NCBI GenBank assembly: GCA_036172665.1
Contig: CM069874.1
Coordinates: 53,736,707 to 53,800,706, forward strand
DNA from: Prosopocoilus inquinatus
Lineage: Eukaryota > Arthropoda > Insecta > Coleoptera > Lucanidae
Reading direction: 5' to 3'
DNA: 64,000 nt
Below are positions 30,846-43,068 of the stretch, piece by piece. Every line of letters starts with the position of its first letter. The first letter of the stretch is position 1. The position numbers and the translations under genes are program-made. The notes below the pieces were generated by a model that saw only the letters and a program-made list of their open reading frames with translations, did no database searches and was not told where the DNA came from.

Positions 30846-31379
30846 CAGGTCTAGGCGCATTTTAGGCGGAAGGTTTCGTTAAATATACGATGAACTGTTA
30901 ATATGCTGAAGCGATCATAGTCGGAAAAAGTTCTAATCTTTAACGCGTCTACCTTGTAAAAACAAGACAATAAACCAGTCGAAGCCCGAGAAGTCTATGC
31001 GGCACGCAGTAACCACTACAGTTCTGGTCGACTGGATATAAAAACTTGTTTACATAATCGATTCATTCCGAAATGAACTCGCATTCTTTTTGCAGTGACT
31101 GCGCTATAATTGATATGAATTAAATTTATTACGCCAGCCTTTTTAAAAGCTTCATTAAAGAATTATAATGTTTTCATAATTATTAATTTGAAAGAAACTA
31201 TAAAGGCAATTATGTTACACACGTAATTTACATCAAACGGTTGCTTCTGACGCAATGAGCGCGAGGGTGAGAGTGCCTCGGGCATAACAGCCGTTCAGCG
31301 ACGACGTTGAAATCTACGCCGCTGCTTTGTTCATCTTTATACTGGTTTTTACCAGATATCCTAGGAATGTCCGACCTTT
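30846..31379 (+). mobile_element. 534-bp insert with 9-bp target duplication, copy 2
   Basis: Starts CAGGTCTAGGCGCATTTTAG, ends CCTAGGAATGTCCGACCTTT, flanked by ACATATTAA (30837-30845 and 31380-31388). Inverse complement of 642-1174 along its whole length, including the internal GGTCGACTGGATATAAAAAC segment. Two independent duplications make the boundaries secure. Confidence 0.85.
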
Positions 31380-31557
31380 ACATATTAATGATTATAACCA
31401 GAGCTCGGATTCATACATATTTTTTTATTAAATAAGCAGAGTGTGGCTTATTTCTCTCTTGCACTTGCATAAATTAGGATTGCTTTTTTAAGAAAAGTAA
31501 TCCACAGACGTGCACGTTAATTTTATTTGATATAAAAAGTAATCGGTAGCAGTGCAG

Positions 31558-31905
31558 TTCCGCTTATACCGTAAAATCCTGGCACTTTCTTAATTTTAAA
31601 TGGAATACCCCATATTTGATTGCACTTTTTTGTGCTCCAGTCAAAATTCAATCCAGTTCAAATTTGCAATACCTTGTTCATGATACTATTTTTTTGCAAC
31701 AAAAACTATGATGATGCTTTTTGACATATACGTGTAGTAGGCTACAGTACCAGGCTTTCAGATCGTGCCCTATTTACGACAAAATTATCTACAAGGTAAT
31801 TAAAAAGCAACTTCTATTCGAACTAATTTCAACTGCCGAAAAATTATGTTTTTTTTTTTTTTAAATAGAACACAGCATATTTTTGTACTATAGGTCAAAA
31901 ATTGA
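31558..31905. repeat. Fragment of family L1 arm
   Basis: It follows the right arm of the 1-2036 element (TTTAAATGGAATACCCCATA, GCAACAAAAACTATGATG, GTAGGCTACAG), strongly diverged. It lies next to copy 2 of the 533-bp insert, so the same association occurs at both loci. Confidence 0.55.
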
Positions 31906-32154
31906 CAGCTTGGCTCTTATTTTGTTTTTAAAATACTTTCAAAGAAAATATGACGTAATGGGTGTAGCGTAATTAAAAAGAAATATTCTGTTGAAGTAAG
32001 CTAAGAAATACATCAGATTCTATTAAAAAAAAACGAGTTACGACCTAATGAAAATCTCAAATGCTATAACAAATGTTAAAAATCAAAATACAAACAAATA
32101 AGTAATTTATTAGAATTACCTGATCGCATTAGTTCAAAAATATACGATTTATAG

Positions 32155-32713
32155 AAAAATTTTGTGCAAATCGTCTTTGATTGCAGTGAAAACGTCGAGC
32201 AGCCTCTGTACAGATGATTCAGCCCTGCTTGGGGCTTCTTCAGTAGAGACGTAGCTCGACATTCCCACTGTTTTACAAAAAACGACTTGTCCAATTTATT
32301 CGCAATTGCGATATAAGAGTGATGAACAGATAAAATAGCGACATCTTACGATCGCTTTTTGACCTGACATTGCAGTAAGTAAGATGTCGCTATTTTATCT
32401 GTTCATCACTCTTACATCGCAATTGCGAATAAATTGGACAAGTCGTTTTTGTTTGCAGTGGGAATGTCGAGCTACGTCTCTGCTGAAGAAGCCCCAAACA
32501 GGGCTGAAACAGCTGTCCAGAGGCTGCTCGATGTTTTCACTGCAATCAAAAAATTTGCACAAAATTTTTCCAAAAACTTTCATTATGCTTTGACAGCAAG
32601 CATGGCCGCCTTGCATGGGGGACTTATTAGGAGCAAATCCCGCTTCAATTTATCTATCCTACTGCAATGTCAGGTCAAAAAGCGATCGTAAGATGTCGCT
32701 ATTTTATCTGTTC
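32155..32713. mobile_element. Inverted hammerhead-repeat dimer, 13-bp target duplication
   Basis: Flanked by ATACGATTTATAG (32142-32154) and ATACAATTTATAG (32714-32726), one mismatch. A minus-strand unit (32155 to about 32378) meets a plus-strand unit head to head near 32378. The minus copy has a mutated ribozyme (GAAT instead of GAAA); the plus copy is intact. Both outer segments match the 25-kb composite. Confidence 0.85.
32477..32523 (+). ncRNA. Hammerhead ribozyme motif (312-bp family)
   Basis: Helix I TCTCTG/CAGAGG (32477-32482 with 32518-32523), core CTGAAGA 32483-32489, helix II AGCCC/GGGCT (32490-32494 with 32501-32505), GAAA 32506-32509, ACAGCTGT, cleavage after C32517. Compared with the 16-kb copy, one helix I G-U pair has become G-C. 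Confidence 0.75.
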
Positions 32714-32841
32714 ATACAATTTATAGTTAGATTGGAAAACAAAAAAAGTTTTTTTTTTTCGTTGCCGTGGAAATCAAAGGTACCAAGTGACACGTATTCG
32801 TACTCGTAATGATCCGCAAATTTCAAATATGTGAAACTATA

Positions 32842-33154
32842 CAGCGTGTCTCTAACCCTACAAAATATGTGAGAAAATAGTCTTTCAAAAATCGCAGGAA
32901 CACTGAACGTTTCGTTATCCCTTGATAGTTTCGACGGGAGTGCAACAATATAAATAAACCTCTAGACGAAGCTATCAAGCGATTTTACAGTGTCCGTTTA
33001 AAGTTATAAAAACTATTTTCTTACATATTTCATCGGACGACAAGAGTCGACTTCAACTTCAAAAAAATATGATTATCAAAAATATAAACATTGTAGACGG
33101 TGAAGGTAAAAACCAACAAAATTTAAAAATGCCAAAATACAAAATTTTTAAATA
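32842..33154. repeat. Partial palindromic sequence with a CAGCGTGTCTCTAA end
   Basis: It starts TACAGCGTGTCTCTAACCC like family M, but the interior differs. It contains an inverted pair AAATATGTGAGAAAATAGT / ACTATTTTCTTACATATTT. The right end is not identified. Confidence 0.4.
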
Positions 33155-34486
33155 CAGCGTGTCTCTAAACGTATGTCTTTAATTGAAACGACAAATAATG
33201 GTCAAGAAAAGAAGCAAAACTCGTTATATAACTATTGGTCAGATAGCAATAATAATAATAACGCAGATAAAAATTATTTTACTTCTTCATAGAAATAGTT
33301 TGAGGGTCCCTGAATGCAGCTTAAATGTTCCGGCAGACCTTGGTTTTCAACTATTCTCCGACGTTCGGGGCCATAAAAAGTCATAAAAATGCAGGCCACG
33401 ACCTAATGCACAGATATTGTACTTGCAGGTCAAATATCGTATTCTTTTTGTTAATTTTAAAAGCAGATAAATTTTGTAACTAAGTAAGTTCTTAATAGTT
33501 TAAAATATTCTATGCGTGTTGCATTAATTGATGGTTAGTTTTGTGCTTATACGTACTTTAACGATTAAATTTAAAAAATACAGTCTAAAAGCGATGGAAA
33601 AAGTGGAAATTCTTACATCATATTAATTTGTAAATTTCCAATTTTACCAAAGTTATTGTATTTGTACAGCAAAAATAAATTTGTTTCTTTATTAAAACTA
33701 CGATGAAAAGACGAAATAAACGTCTGTACTAGGCGAGAGTTTTTATGTCTTTATTGGTTTAAGCCGATGCAGAAATTTAGGTTCAATATTATCCTTATAA
33801 AAATATGTGTTTTGTGTTGGAATGTAAACAATTAATAAAATAGTTCGATTGAGAGCAAGCGAAGTTATTCACTCACTTGTTTTGAACCCATAGATTACTG
33901 TGTGTACAGGCAATCTAATTTATTTAAATTTTTTATCGTATCATACACCAATTCTTGCTTTCCGTTTTCACAATAGGAATAGTCTCTGCTCTTGCAATAC
34001 TTATTCTGCAGCTATTATTAAAAAATAATTTCACGCATTTTCAACACTGTTACAAAACTAACGTACGAAGATGTTTAATTACTTCAGCAAAAATCTAACG
34101 AAGATTAGGTACTCGTTTTTAACATAATTGTTATTGTATATTACAAAGAAGTGCGTAAACAAACATTCTTACTTATCGTATGTTGAAAATACAAATAAAC
34201 ATGCCGATATTCGCAAGTCGGATTCATATTCGTATACAATAAGACCTTGACCGAGTTCTTCTAAACGTAAATAAAAAGTTTTATTGCGGTTTATTGCTTT
34301 TATCGGAATAAATTGCTGAAACAAGTCGTAAACCAAGCAAAGGTTTCGAAACAAAGGGACTGCACTCGTTTGTGATAGGTCAGTTTTTTTATTTTTGGTC
34401 AAAAAATTTCAGATTTGGAGAATTAATCTCTTATGTAACGAGGAACTTACAGTTTCATTTAAAGACAGAGATTTTGACACACCCTG
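33155..34486 (+). mobile_element. 1.3-kb TA-flanked repeat (family M), copy C
   Basis: Begins CAGCGTGTCTCTAAACG, ends GATTTTGACACACCCTG, with TA on both sides (33153-33154, 34487-34488). 1332 bp, the most complete copy. Co-linear with copy B and with the reassembled order of copy A. No ORF conserved among copies. Confidence 0.88.
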
Positions 34487-35694
34487 TATAAAAGGCGACT
34501 CGAGTGGATAGTTTCGTGCAAAAGCGAATGCATTTTGTGCTCCTGTAGAACAATTACGCTGTTTTTTTTTGCAAAACTAATGAAAGCGAATTTATTTGAT
34601 TTTGCTTGGAAACTCCTCGATGGTACTTTTGATAACAATCATATTGTTAGCAGTAGTATGTTAAACCGGCGCCGGTTACAATGCCCCTTATTAAATTCAA
34701 ACCGGCATCGGCTGGAGATGCCATATCTTTTAAAATGATTTGAATTTTTCTCTTAAACTTTTAACGGCTAGCAGTTTGCCTTTTTGCTTAATTTATCTTT
34801 TCCAAATTTCATGCATATAAATCGATTCAAAAATAAGTATTCTAGAAGGGTGAACTAATTGCTTAGGACATCCGGTACAGTGAAAAGAAGAGGACCTAAC
34901 ATTGAACTTTGTGGAAGACCTTCCAATACTAAGCGCTTCGTCGGTACAGAATTATTTTATAATTTTTATAATCGTGCGTGCATCAATATTACTTTATCGA
35001 AATTACTCAACTTTCCTTCCTTCCGCTGTTTACCCAATCCACCCTTAAACACATGCGAGGGCCGCACTGCCTACCTAATGACCTGATTCTATTTGCCTAT
35101 AAAATTGAAATTGTTTTCGTGTTGAACCTTGCTCTTAAGAAGTACTATAAGCCATTGTTTAAATAAATTTTACTTTCGCTCAGAAACGTTACCTTTTTTG
35201 CAGAATTACAGTAACATAACCCTTGCGCAACGTAACATTGGAATCTTACAGGTATGTCCTACATAAATTTCTCAATTAACTTTTGTGCTTACTGTTGCAC
35301 TGCATTGTAGCAACCGTAGAAAGTAGGAGTAATATTTATAAACAGAATTTCTTTATCCTCGAAAAAAAATGCACGCGCACTCTCCTAGAAATTCAGAAGT
35401 GTTTACTTGACCCACTTAAGAAATTCCATGAGCGCAATTTTGCAAGCGGGCGCGAAATTCGGTACGTTCTCCGTGTCGCAACTTTTCTTTTTTAATATTT
35501 ATATAATCGGCGTTGCTCAAATCGCAAACAAACGCTTCAATAATTAAAAAGGAATCGCGTTGGGCAACAACGCCCGTTCTTTTACTGTTATGCTTCTGCG
35601 GCGGTCTCTCGCAATTATAAAAACCAATTGCCAAATACTAATTCCATTTTTTAAAAAATATCGTTGCATGATCGTCCTCGGGTTTCAAACAAAA
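34487..35694. other. No recognisable gene
   Basis: Several short frames without motifs. Composition is slightly less AT-rich near 35000-35600. Possibly host intergenic or intronic sequence. Confidence 0.35.
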
Positions 35695-37056
35695 TTTGCC
35701 CATTGAGGCTGGGTTGTTCGCAAAGAGAACCAAAGAGAACCCAACAGTGTTGTTAAGTATCTAGATGCAAGTATCTAGATACAGTATCTAAATACTTTTT
35801 GAGTATCTAGATACATATCTCAGATACTACTAAAAAAATGTAACTGTATCTGCATCTAGATACAATTACAGTGTATCTATTCATTTGAGATACTCAGATA
35901 CATTTTAGATACATTTTGAACTTCCATAAAAACAGCAGACCTTGGCGGAAATGCAACCTCCGATTTTACAGTCTCTTCTTTTTATTTTCCCCTCTTGTTA
36001 ATTATGTTTTCCAATTTGTCAAATGACTGTTCTATTTAAAATGCGTTTTGATAGTTCAGAAACTTGAAAATTATTTTAAAAATTGGGAAAGAATTGACAA
36101 AAGGAGAAAATCAAAAGGAAAAGACTGTATTGTTGATTTTATCAACTTTTCTTTATTATGGGAACGTTCTCTTAGCTACAGCAAGGTTGCAACTAAGGAT
36201 CCTAGATTCATTTGACATTTAACTCGTCTGATACGGAAGTAGAGTCATTTCTGTTGATAACTTTATATTTTACGTTGACTTGACTTGGTTTCATACAAAA
36301 CCAGGTAACTACTTATCAGCTTATTGATCAACTTAATTATAATGATAAATTTTCTATTTAAAAAGACATACTGCTGAAAAAAATGGTGAAAATTATTACA
36401 GATTTTAGTGTGTACATTATTCACATATTCATACGAAAACTTCGTCAATTTTCACAAAAAAAGTCGATTTGGATCGCAAATAATATCATACCTCCACTAC
36501 TGCATAGGTTATTGAATTTTACACTTGCAAGTATCTTGATAAACTGCAGATATTTTTTTTGTATCTGTATCTGCATCTAGATATTTCCGGAAAAAGTATC
36601 TGTATCTGCATCGAGATACATATTTGTGAAAGTATCTGCATCTGTATCTAGATACTATTAGAAATGTATCTTTAACAACACTGGAACCCAAGATGTCCCA
36701 AACATGCTCAATCCCTCAATTTGGGATTCTAGCAGGGCATTCCAAAATCCTTATCCCGACTTCATTAATATTCTAATAATTACTAATTCTGTACGTGCCT
36801 TTAATGATACGCTACCCTAGACCATAATGGAACCACCGCCGAAATTTGACATATTTCTGAAATTGCATTTCTGAAATTGCATGGCATTACTCGCCATCTC
36901 TTCTGGACACTGGTATACGTCTATCTGAACTAAACAAAAACAACTGAGATTCATCTGTAAATAATTTTTTTTCCCAGTTATGAGCATTCTAACCGCTCTC
37001 TGACAAACTGCAATCTTGGTAGGTGATACTCCTTGGTGTTTAAGGCTGGATATCAT
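35695..37056 (-). pseudogene. Tc1 transposase remnant, split by a hAT MITE
   Basis: Minus-strand translation of 37056 down to 36690 shows QRAVRMLITGKKNYL, CFCLVQIDVYQ and NFGGGSIMV (the Tc1 block before the second catalytic Asp). After a deletion comes ILECPARIPN and GIEHVWDILG, which correspond to WPARSPDLNPIEHVWD-like sequence. The reading continues on the far side of the MITE at 35745-36683 for at least a few codons. The catalytic Asp in the PARIPN block is lost. Old dead copy. Confidence 0.7.
35745..36683 (+). mobile_element. hAT-type MITE with TATCTAGATAC arrays, copy 1
   Basis: Ends CAGTGTTGTTAAGTATC and TATCTTTAACAACACTG, perfect 8-bp duplication GAACCCAA (35737-35744 and 36684-36691). 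Both subterminal regions are packed with variants of GTATCTAGATAC and GTATCTGCATCTAGATAC. 939 bp; a second copy in opposite orientation lies at 62487-63438. No transposase gene. Confidence 0.92.
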
Positions 37057-37790
37057 TTAATTATCCAGTTTGATAAAGAAAGTAATGATAAAAAATTTGA
37101 AAATTATTTCAAATTTTGTTTGCCAGTATTATAAAATTAGGCTAAATAAGTTCATTTTCAGTATCAGCAAAGATCATACATACTTACGTTTCAATATAAC
37201 TAAGGGAATCTAATTTGATTTTCGTCATTTCTGTAATGCACAATAGTCATTTCGATAATTTATATAAATTTCAGTTTACCATTGGACGAGAAATGAACAC
37301 ACACTCAGAATAATAAAACGTTTATTATATTATCAAAAGAAATAAACAAGTGATTCCCGAAAACTAATTTAACGTAATTTCACAGGAGAAAAATCAAACA
37401 GAAGAATTATGAAATACATTAGCTTATGGAACTGAGGCAACGTCATGGCTAGCTTATAAATATTTACCTATCAAGTAGGGACCCTTTACTTGTTTGGTAT
37501 TTTCGAATTCATTAATCTGTATATATTAATATATCCTTTCAGTTAAGTTTTTTCTTTGTTGTTGACTACTGCAAAATTTCAGGCAAAGGTTTACATTTTC
37601 GAATTTTTTAACTTCATTTTTTAAAAGCCTTCTTACCGATTCCTGTAAAAACGGGCTTTTAGCCGTCTAATAGAATTTAAACATTTGAGTGATATCTTAT
37701 GCTCTGGAATAAATTACAAAAATTAGTAGTTTTCGTTGAACACCATTTATTATTTTTCGGTACTTTTGTTTTTTTTTACAGTTTTTGGTC
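37045..37790 (+). repeat. Dispersed repeat R, copy 2
   Basis: Direct match to 14586-15330, beginning CTGGATATCATTTAATTATC and ending in a T-run. It abuts the Tc1 remnant. Confidence 0.7.
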
Positions 37791-38446
37791 GTATTTTCTT
37801 TATAAACATATAAATTTCCATCAACTTAAAAGTCTTACAGTCCAACAAAAGCTTGAAATTAAATAAAAGTCATAAATGGTGTCAAAAAGAAAAACATTGC
37901 TGAAGAATACAAAATACCAGCAAGTACATTATCTACGTTTATTATATTAAATTTTAATGTCTGTATACTATTGTTTATATGTTTTTTTTTACTTTTTAAT
38001 AAAATATGTAAATAAATACATAATATGTATGAACATGTATGGTATGTACTCATGTCCTTTAAGTCGAGTGTTCTATAACTAAGTTAATCTCAGGTCTCTT
38101 GGCAGTTCGAGTTACGGAGCTTCGATAGTAACTAACTTTTCAGAATAATCACTTGTTAGAATCATTTTGCAGTATGGTTTCTTCAACCTCATTACAAATT
38201 CTTGCAAAAAAAAAGGATATTTAAGAGTTCTAGTTTAGTTAAATTAAATTAATTAATTTTTCAGAACTGTAACCTATCACCATTTATAAAAACAGAGACA
38301 AATTAAACAAATATAAAAATGTTTACCAAAAAAAAATACAAGTGATGCGATAATTTTTGGCGGAGCGTATTGATTTATTATGAAATCTGTAAAACGTTGG
38401 TGAAATTATGAACCCATAATTAAACTGTTCTTCAAAATTGACATTA
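37791..38446. other. No recognisable gene
   Basis: AT-rich sequence with short TATGTA-type runs near 38010-38045. No repeat match. Confidence 0.4.
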
Positions 38447-39336
38447 CGAGGTCTGGCAATTAAATACCCGGACTGATTTTTTTAAGAGGCCCTGACAGTC
38501 GGAAAACAATAGAATGGAAAGAGTATTGACAAGTATCCATTCCTCCTTTTATGTGCAAAATTCTAGTTTTGTAGCCAAATCAGTTTTCTTGTAATCGTTG
38601 ATTAAATCAGACCTTGTAAGTGCCTTGCGACGGAATTATGTTAAACGCTAGAGTCAAACAACGTATTAATGTGAATGTGTTATGAAACTTTGCAAAAGGT
38701 ATAATTGTCTATCGCGTATACAAGTTTTCGAGTGGTATAAAAAATTTAAAGAGAGGCAGAAAAAGTTAAAGATGAGCAAATCGAAATTCAAAGCAATGTT
38801 GTTGTAATCTTTTTCGATATCCGAGGTGTTATCTACATCAACTGAGTTCCTGATGACCATACAGTTGACCAACATTAATATTTACAAGTTTTCGAAAAAT
38901 CTCCGTGAACGAGTTCGGAAGAGAAGGCCAGATTTGTGGAAAGAGAACTCGTAGATTTTGCACCAAGACAATGCGCCGGCTCACAACGTGCTCTCCGTAA
39001 AGCAATTTTTGGCCAAAACTCTAATATTTTACTGGAACATACACCGTATTCGCCAGATCTGAATCCGTGTGACTTTTTTTGTTTCCTTAGATTAAATCTA
39101 CGTTCAAAGGCACCCTTTTTCAATCCGTAGAAGTTGTAAAACAACAGGCGACGCGACTACTAAACATCTTGTCGGAAAATGACCTACGTCGCACTGTTTC
39201 CATCAATGGAAAATTCGAATGGAACGATGTAGGAGTAGGGAAGGAGAGTACACTGAAGGGGATTAAATGTTAATTGAATAATTTTATCAATAAAAAATTT
39301 ACGGCAACAATCCGGGTATTTAATTGCCAAACCTCG
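38447..39336 (+). mobile_element. Deleted mariner element
   Basis: Ends CGAGGTCTGGCAATTAAATA and TATTTAATTGCCAAACCTCG, TA at 38445-38446 and 39337-39338; inverted repeats continue into CCCGGA/TCCGGG. At 890 bp it is shorter than a full mariner (1.2-1.3 kb), so it is internally deleted. Confidence 0.88.
38650..39265 (+). pseudogene. Mariner transposase remnant
   Basis: Readable pieces on the plus strand: RVFEWYKKFKE (DNA-binding domain), NLRERVRKRRPDLWKENS, LHQDNAPAHNVLSVKQFLAK (second catalytic Asp), then the block equivalent to YSPDL-PCDFF (CDFFCFLRLNLR) in another frame, and a C-terminal NGKFEWNDV region. Stops and frame changes are frequent. The order is that of mariner transposases whose N-terminal half resembles vertebrate GVQW-type relics. 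Confidence 0.78.
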
Positions 39337-39721
39337 TATTATGACTTCATGTTGGATAAAACTATTACACTCGTAACTTATTTGCTTTTAAGACACTTGT
39401 ATAATAAATAGCTATAATACAATGTTGCCTCTAGAGCTAGTTGCTGGTGCTAGGTAATTGTATTTATTTTAATTTTTTTATTGTATTAATTTTTTTAACA
39501 ACTCTACACTGGAGAAACTCCGAAATATCTAGACCTTGGCTACATTTCCCAATCCGGCTCTGGCAAACAAACTTACTTTCGTTACCACTGATGATAACAA
39601 AGTACTTCCCAAGCCCGTTAACTTCGTGTCCGATTAATCACGGTTTTCATTCAAACCAAGCGCGAAACAAACTGCAGTTAGTGAGAGATTGAATAAAAAA
39701 ACTTCACCTTCTTCAGTTACA
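39337..39721. other. Spacer with one fold-back fragment
   Basis: Bases 39343-39365 (ATGACTTCATGTTGGATAAAA) match one arm of the palindrome at 22911-23040. Otherwise nothing recognised. Confidence 0.4.
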
Positions 39722-40024
39722 CTAAGCGACCCCGGACGGATATCGACGAACGAACAAAATTTCACTACAAAATTGTGGAAAAAAATATAAAGTTTTAAAA
39801 CTTTTTAGGCATAAATTCTTTACAAGTGACCGGATACAACCGCTCAGTTCGACATTTTACGTACAAACATATTATCTCAAAATGTCGAACTGAATGGTTG
39901 TATGCGGTCAGTCGTAATCACATGTAAAGAATTTATGCTTAAAAAGTATTAAAACTTCATATCTTTTGCACAATTTTGTAATGAAATTTTGACCGTTTTT
40001 CGGTACCCGTTCGGAATCGCTTAG
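39722..40024. mobile_element. 303-bp fold-back element
   Basis: CTAAGCGACCCCGGACGG at the left and CCGTTCGGAATCGCTTAG at the right. Long inner arms pair GGCATAAATTCTTTAC and AATGTCGAACTGA with their inverse copies. No clear target duplication. Confidence 0.7.
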
Positions 40025-43000
40025 AGGCCAGCTGCACTGACCTTGATTAACGTTGACACAGATTAACTAATCTTAATTAGAGACTTTGGAGTTGCACCGA
40101 TCGTAGTTTGTCCTAATCATAATTAGTAAATCTGAATTAGTTAATTCGGCATTATTGTTTGATTAGAGTGTTTAACACGAGTTAAACGGATATATTATAC
40201 ATTTCTGAAACGTACAAGAGCGTAAATCATGCTTTATTCTGAACGATTATAATCGAAAATGTATTAAAAATGAATAATATTAATAATTATAATAATAATA
40301 AAATTATTATTATATTGGAACAGCAGCGGTGGTTTGATTAACACGAAGAAATTAGTAGTTGAACTAACATAATTTGAAAACAATACAAATTTCTCTTTAA
40401 AAATTAAAAGATAACGTAAATTCATAAAATGTACAGGGTGTTAATAAAAAGATGTGGACAAGTTTGGCAGGTGATGGGAGAGTTCAAAACAAGAAATAAA
40501 TGTCCGTGCGATATGTTCACTCTTCTAGAATTTTATTTTTTTACATAAAACTTGGCACAAATAAATTAAATAAAAAATTTTCTGACGTACGACTTCCAGT
40601 TTTATCGGAAATTACAACAACTTTCTTATTCTAATTGGAACGGCTTTTACATTTTTACATATTTAGAATCTACAGGTCATTGTGAGTCCGAATGCGTGTG
40701 ACTTGGTAAATTTGGTTTCCACAACAACGAAATTATTTTGTTTTTTTTTTTCAAAGTTATATATCATGTATTTTCGTTCTAATGCCATCAAGTAATTCGA
40801 GAAAGCCATTCCTCTGAGGAGGCGGCTGGCTAGTTACTAATATTGCCCGTGACGACTGCGACCGGCTTAGAGATGTTTATAACTCTTTCGGCATTCAACT
40901 TTTAACCCAGAGAAACGCAGAAAATCCAATTCCAAAGAGCCGGCCAGAATCCGTACACTCACCGACACATGAAAATTGTTTTTCTCACATACCAGGAAAC
41001 GATTCAAACTCACGCTTAATCGTTTGGTCAGGCATTCAACAACCAACAAAAATAAATGCTGAGAAGTATAATAACAGAATTTATGTGAAAAATAAAAGAC
41101 TTTAGAAGCAAGCAGCTTTATCAAAAGCAAACAACCAGTTTAGGATACGTCAAGATATTTTCAGCTTGTATCTTTTATTTCTCACATCATTTAATTAATT
41201 ACCAAAGAGCTTTATGAAATTATACTCTTAACTAAAAACTTACTTCATTCTTTATCTTAACCAAAACTGCGGTTAGAGATGATTCTCACCCTTACCAAAA
41301 ATTGTGGAGACACCATTTAAGCGTTAGTACAAATTAGGCAAGTTTTACCCTACAAATTTCACGACAGTTTTTAACGGTCAATGAAGTACGTATTTCAGTT
41401 ACAAAATGCTGTTTTAATTAAGCCAGAACTAATATTTTTTTAAATTCTAAACATTGACGGTACATTTTTATGTTTATTTAAGCACCCTCTTACTTACATT
41501 AGTTTGTCTCGTCTGTGATTCCCCATAAATTCTATGCAAATGGAATATAGAACCGACCCTGTAGATCTTGTAGGGTACCGAGGCAGACGAGATACATATC
41601 CAGAAAAATCTAGCTGGTATGGCCGCTAGCTCAAAGTCGGCGAGGGGAGGTTCGCACAAAGTATTCGAACAAAAAAATGATGTAAACAAAAAAAAAGGAA
41701 TTGGGCGCCACACCGTTTATTTAAAACCCCAGAAGTAAAAAAAATTACCAGCTTCACAAAGAAAACGGTGAAAATAATTAGATTTTACAGTTAAATGCAT
41801 CTCTCAAAACTCCAAATCGGTTCACGCAGGTTAATGCCATATCAAAAAGTTGTACACCAAAAAGATCGATTCAATATTACTTTATTAAGTCCAAAAAGTT
41901 AAATCCACAAATAACTGGTGGAACAAACAGATCAATTAAATGCAAATATGTAATTAGTATATCATGACCTTTTGAGATAGATACGGTAACTACCCTATGG
42001 CCCAAAATAGTACCATTTTTGTTTTAAGGCAAACGTCGAAGCACGCGATAAATTCAACAAAAAAAAACAAAATGTTGGTAATTGCGCTCGACAACCCTAA
42101 CAGCTTTCACTTCTAGCTAATTAACTAAAAAAAAACTAATTCTACTGAGTATAAGTGTTTTCTTAGCTACTATAAACATGTATCTACATTAAACCTCCAA
42201 CTTTAACTTTCCGATATCGGCAATTTCCAATAATTAATAATAAAAAAATAAAAACTGTAACTCACGGACCGCTTCCGGTAGGTAATTTTTCTTATCTCTT
42301 GCGTGAATTACCTCTGTTGTAAGAAAGCGAAGAAATGTGGGCTTCGAAGGGTGTGACTTTGTTATTCACGTGGCAGAGTCCAAAGTTCAAGAGAAATTTC
42401 CGGAATGTGCACGTAAATCACCAGGAAAATCAAACAACAAAAAAAAACCTCCTAAAGAAGAGATTAAGATATTAGAAAATGCCGTCGGTAATTTGGTAAA
42501 TACTTACGATTAATTAATCGAGGTTTTGTCGGAAGAAAAGAATGAGCACCACGTGCGATGAAAGTTTTTCCACTCGAAGTGCCGAAAACCAGTCCGAGGA
42601 CCAAATAACAACAAAACCCACGAAAATTTGGCTGGTTTTTAATGCTCTTGATAGTTGCTTTTAATTCCACACAATTCGTGGCCAATTTATTTTAAAATTT
42701 CGCAACTTATCCGATGAGTTTCACCTCGTGATTTTTCAGTGATAGTTAAAAATGGTAGTGCGCAAGAATAAAATTTTTAAGCAGGACATGCGCAAATTCA
42801 TGGAAAAATTTAAACGATTGACCAGAGAGGGCGATACCTATATTTGCAATGTTTAATTAAATGAAAACGTGACAAGTTAATTACATTAATACTAATAATA
42901 AACAATATTATAATTAATCGAACAAGAGTTAACTGCTATTATGAATTTAATTTAAATTAACGAAATTGGTTTAACGTTCCCTTTTTAAAAGGGAAGCCGC

Positions 43001-43068
43001 AAGTGAGTTGTACATAAATTGACTATCGGATACAAACGGACCGGATAATGACAAACCATAACAGTAAC
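40025..43068. other. Long stretch without recognised genes
   Basis: 40026-40200 resembles a Harbinger-type terminus (GGCCAGCTGCACTGACC with repeated GATTAACTAATC) and may pair with 44430-44495. 40435 has a TACAGGGTGTTAATAAAAAG end-like motif without a partner. 40780-41010, 41500-41700 and 42280-42720 are less AT-rich and could be host sequence. A minus-strand frame at 42464-42685 lacks an ATG but has a good splice donor (GTAAGTATT) after ...LINR. No family recognised. Confidence 0.3.

Noticed and set aside
32190..32260. Minus-strand hammerhead in the 32-kb dimer
   Set aside because: GAAA is mutated to GAAT and the following palindrome is broken, so it is not listed as a ribozyme.
36383..36580. 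A short ORF conserved between the two hAT MITE copies (counterpart 62608-62796, minus)
   Set aside because: Conservation follows from recent common descent of the whole 0.95-kb MITE. There is no domain, and the frame ends differ.
42464..42685. Minus-strand frame ending at a good splice donor, considered as a host first exon
   Set aside because: It has no ATG, an in-frame stop lies just upstream and there is no recognisable domain. A donor-like GTAAGT alone is not enough.
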